From NCBI RefSeq assembly GCF_900176375.1, contig NZ_FWYF01000001.1, positions 1,498,449 to 1,562,448 of the forward strand: a stretch of DNA of 64,000 nucleotides. Direction: 5' to 3'. The stretch is from Reichenbachiella faecimaris. Its GTDB lineage: Bacteria > Bacteroidota > Bacteroidia > Cytophagales > Cyclobacteriaceae. The translations under genes and the position numbers were made by a program. This document shows, one piece after another, positions 61,217 through 64,000 of the stretch (its first letter is position 1; every line of letters begins with the position of its first letter). The notes beneath the pieces were generated by a model. That model ran no database searches, had not been told where the DNA came from, and saw nothing but the letters and a program-made list of their open reading frames with translations.

Positions 61217-63900
61217 AACCTCAACCACCCAAATGGGCCGATCGGTTTTTAGCTTGGTATTGTCACCCTGACTTACTCGAAGATTTGCAGGGAGATCTCT
61301 ATGAAATTTTCCAGCAAAAACAACAGGAGGGCCAAACTACCAAAGCCAAATATCTCTATATATGGTTGGTGCTTCGCTCCTTTCGACTATCAGCCTTAAA
61401 AGAAAATCAAAAACTCAAAAACTCATTTTTTACTATGACTAGAAACAATTTAAAAATCGCCATTAGGGTGCTTTGGAGAGACAAGTTCAATAGCGCTATC
61501 AATTTGCTCGGCCTGACGCTTGGCATTACGTGTTTCCTGCTTTTAGGACTATATGTAAAGCAAGAAGTCTCCTATGATCATTTTCACAGTAAAAAGGATC
61601 GCATCTACAGAAGCTGGTTAAAAGAAGATTATGGAGATGGACGCGAATTTTTCAATTCACACACCCCCCTGCGTTTCGAATTGCTATTCGAAGATAATTT
61701 TCCAGAAGTCGAGCGTTCGGTACAATATATAGCTAATAATTTTCTAGTCGGCCGTGATGAAAATCGAATTGATGAAGAAATAGCATTGATCAGTCCTGAT
61801 TTTTTGGAAGTCTTTGATTTCCAACTCATCAATGGGGACAAATCCACCTTCTTACCATCCAGAGATCATATAGCTATTTCATCGAGCTATGCTAAAAAAT
61901 ACTTTGGGATGGAGAACCCAATGGGAAAAACACTCCCAGTGACGGTAGATTCATTGACCAGGGACTTGGTGGTATCGGCCGTTTTTGAAGATCTTCCAAT
62001 AGAATCAGGTATACGATTTGATATGGCTATCTCCACAGAGAACTGTCGCAGGATCTATGGTGAACGACTATTCACAGCATGGTTCAACATCATCCCCGAA
62101 ACTTATGTATTGCTAAAAGAAGGAACTAACATATCCTCAATAGAAAATAAGATGCAGGATGTGGTAATGAGTCTGATGGGCGACGCCACCTACGGAGATC
62201 AAGAAATGCAACGTGATCAGTATAATATCGGTTTTCAACCACTCACAGATATTCATTTGAATCCAGACGTCCCACTGGGGAATGTTCCAGTAGGCAACCC
62301 TCAATATGTGATGATACTAGGTGCAATCGGTCTATTAGTCTTGATTATGGCATGCGTGAATTACACCACACTATCTGCAGGCCAATCGCTGAAAAGATCC
62401 AAAGAAGTGGGTATGCGCAAGGTGCTGGGTGCCTCGAAGCGTACATTAATTTATCAGTATTTGAGCGAGAGCCTTGTATTGGCCATTGTAGCTATGTCCA
62501 TTGGTACTGTGATTACCTTTTTCCTAATCCCCACCTTCAATGCGCTCACAGGTACAGAAATCTTTTTTCAATTCGAATGGTGGCATATTGGCGTGTACTT
62601 AGCTTTAGGGCTAATTATTGGTTTTGTTGCTGGCAGCTATCCGGCTATCATTATCACAGCTTTCAAAACCATCCATATTATCAATGGAAGTAATCAATCC
62701 ACTGGCAAGTTAGCAGCACGCAAAGGCCTGGTAGTTCTTCAGTTTTTGGTGACTGTATTTTTAATCAGTACAGTTCTTATTATGCAAAAGCAAGTCGACT
62801 TTTTGATGGATAAGAACCTAGGGTATGATTACAAAGCCGTGATCTCAGCTCAACTCCCTGTGGATCAGAACGGCCGAGGCATACTGCATGCCATAACTTC
62901 AGGGATGGAAAATGGCCAATTAATCAAATCCCAATTGAAAAAGCACCCTCAAGTCTCCAAAATCGCAATTGGCAATCATCTTTTTGGTTCAAATGGCTGG
63001 ACACACGTAGCATTCAATGATGACAAGGGTGATTTCAAATGGTTTCGCCTATTAGTGGTCAACCCCGAATATCTCAGTGCATTTAATATTAAACCTGTTC
63101 AGGGCAGAGATTTTGAAATTGGAAATGGATTGGATCAAAGACAGTCTATCCTGATTAATAAAAGTGCGGCCAAGTACTTTGGGTTAGAAAATCCCATTGG
63201 CGACAAACTTCCAGGAGCCGAATTTGGTGAACACCAAATTATAGGTGTGGTAGATGATTTCCATTATTCTTCCTTGCATTCTGAGGTTGAACCTTTGGTA
63301 ATCGTGCAAAACATATTGCCTATTTTTAAAGGCGTTACAGATGCTGATATAAAAGATTCTTATGTTCCAAAAATCGTATTCACCTATAGTGGCACCTACC
63401 TACATGATGCCATAGAAATACTGGAAAAAGAATGGAAAGCTACATTTTCTGACGAAGCGCCAAACTTCGAGTTTATAGATGATCGGATCAGTAGACAATA
63501 TGAAAGCGAAGCGCGTCTCAAAAAATTAATTGTTATTGCTACTGTTCTTTCAATTTTAATTGCAGGACTTGGTCTGTTTGGGTTGATCATGCTTGTATCC
63601 AATAGCAAAATCAAAGAAATAGGCATACGAAAAGTAATGGGCGCTTCTCCATTGTCCATATTCAGATTACTGATCAAGGGATTTGTCTTTCAATTGTTGC
63701 TAGCCATTCTGCTATCTATTCCACTGACCCTTTACCTGATTAATCAATGGTTGGAGAATTTTGCTTATCGAATAGATATCCCCAGTATGCCCTTCATATT
63801 GAGCGGGCTTGCAACCTTTGCTATCGCTGCGGTTGTAGTGGCATATCATGCTATCAAGGCCTCTAGCGTAAACCCAATTGAATCGCTTAGGGTAGAATGA
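61213..63900 (+). CDS. Large FtsX-type ABC permease with PadR-linked N-terminal prefix domain, 895 aa
   Basis: Residues 1-75 (PPKWADRFLAWYCHPDLLED, LQGDLYEIFQQKQQEGQT) form the cytosolic prefix domain typical of permeases encoded beside PadR genes. The rest holds two MacB/FtsX units. The first has helix INLLGLTLGITCFLLLGLYV (about 98-117), a periplasmic domain, and FtsX helices (RSKEVGMRKVLGASKRTLIY). The second has SKIKEIGIRKVMGASPLSIF near residue 800. The paired KEVGMRKVLGA and KEIGIRKVMGA motifs show the duplication. No ATPase gene is adjacent. Expression should follow PadR because the start codon overlaps the padR stop. Confidence 0.9.
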   Translation: MKPQPPKWADRFLAWYCHPDLLEDLQGDLYEIFQQKQQEGQTTKAKYLYIWLVLRSFRLSALKENQKLKNSFFTMTRNNLKIAIRVLWRDKFNSAINLLGLTLGITCFLLLGLYVKQEVSYDHFHSKKDRIYRSWLKEDYGDGREFFNSHTPLRFELLFEDNFPEVERSVQYIANNFLVGRDENRIDEEIALISPDFLEVFDFQLINGDKSTFLPSRDHIAISSSYAKKYFGMENPMGKTLPVTVDSLTRDLVVSAVFEDLPIESGIRFDMAISTENCRRIYGERLFTAWFNIIPETYVLLKEGTNISSIENKMQDVVMSLMGDATYGDQEMQRDQYNIGFQPLTDIHLNPDVPLGNVPVGNPQYVMILGAIGLLVLIMACVNYTTLSAGQSLKRSKEVGMRKVLGASKRTLIYQYLSESLVLAIVAMSIGTVITFFLIPTFNALTGTEIFFQFEWWHIGVYLALGLIIGFVAGSYPAIIITAFKTIHIINGSNQSTGKLAARKGLVVLQFLVTVFLISTVLIMQKQVDFLMDKNLGYDYKAVISAQLPVDQNGRGILHAITSGMENGQLIKSQLKKHPQVSKIAIGNHLFGSNGWTHVAFNDDKGDFKWFRLLVVNPEYLSAFNIKPVQGRDFEIGNGLDQRQSILINKSAAKYFGLENPIGDKLPGAEFGEHQIIGVVDDFHYSSLHSEVEPLVIVQNILPIFKGVTDADIKDSYVPKIVFTYSGTYLHDAIEILEKEWKATFSDEAPNFEFIDDRISRQYESEARLKKLIVIATVLSILIAGLGLFGLIMLVSNSKIKEIGIRKVMGASPLSIFRLLIKGFVFQLLLAILLSIPLTLYLINQWLENFAYRIDIPSMPFILSGLATFAIAAVVVAYHAIKASSVNPIESLRVE

Positions 63901-63907
63901 AATAAAA

Positions 63908-63962
63908 AAGTCAGCCTTCAGTAGGTGGCTTCTCATAGCTTATCCTTCTGACGGGCTGACTT
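63908..63962. terminator. Hairpin after the large permease gene
   Basis: AAGTCAGCC (63908-63916) and GGCTGACTT (63954-63962) are exact complements, and the inner TCAGTAGG/CCTTCTGA adds a further imperfect stem. It starts eight bases after the stop. T-richness after the stem is modest. Confidence 0.5.
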
Positions 63963-64000
63963 AACTTATAACCTCAAACCTAACTTTTAATGCACCACTA

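Overview
The window looks like a chromosomal segment of a member of the Bacteroidota, most likely a marine Cytophagales-type gliding bacterium. I infer this from family content, not from a search. The clues are: almost no Shine-Dalgarno sequences; a TAnnTTTG promoter in front of the tRNA; many lipobox lipoproteins; a CheA/CheW/MCP array without flagellar genes; SiaB/SiaC; a DUF2795 protein; a Nudix-type sugar regulator; and a PadR/FtsX-permease pair.

Layout. 1-4110 is an accessory patch: the tail of an unrecognised gene, an IS110-family element with a structured non-coding end, a lipocalin-like secreted protein, a cassette encoding a beta-helix-like domain fused to a two-helix ion-channel pore, and a 55-residue antitoxin-like ORF. 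Three of these genes lie between exact complementary ends (GTT... and ...AAC). The shared motif TAACA(G/A)(A/G)CG follows every gene, so the patch resembles an integron-type cassette array without a visible integrase. 4151-8104 holds a PQQ-propeller lipoprotein, a TIR-TM-repeat-WD40 protein and a lipoprotein cyclophilin. 8224-11253 is a Leloir galactose module (galK-galT) facing a Nudix-winged-helix regulator, with a near-perfect 15-bp-arm palindrome next to galK.

11270-30853 is one long minus-strand signalling cluster. In transcription order it is siaB, siaC, a histidine kinase, a response regulator with a degenerate SpoIIE/PP2C domain, cheW, three Cache-HAMP-MCP receptors (the first with C-terminal PAS domains), a ParA ATPase, a second cheW, cheB, cheA, cheC, cheR and cheY. 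It combines a chemosensory array, its probable ParA positioning ATPase, and a Sia-type serine/threonine partner-switching pair. I see no cheD, cheZ or flagellar switch gene, so the output is probably gliding/surface behaviour or another cellular function.

30973-42921 carries a DEDDy 3'-5' exonuclease, an NhaC antiporter, proline dehydrogenase, a TetR-controlled tripartite RND efflux operon, an alpha/beta hydrolase and a MORN/TonB protein. 43012-56504 is mostly housekeeping: purL, tRNA-Gln, prs, rplY, pth, a small acidic lipoprotein, an FtsX-type permease, queA, ispD, a DUF2795 protein, a DUF349 protein and ettA. A REP-like palindrome sits inside the loop of the queA-ispD terminator. The right end (56599-63900) has a periplasmic-binding-domain histidine kinase, an isochorismatase-like hydrolase, two lipoproteins, and a PadR regulator translationally coupled to a large FtsX-type permease.

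No intergenic stretch exceeds about 300 bases without a gene. The longest empty ones (1873-2107, 29353-29566, 29978-30244, 50846-51095) are commented on where something is visible. In 29353-29566 and 29978-30244 I see nothing beyond AT-rich spacer.
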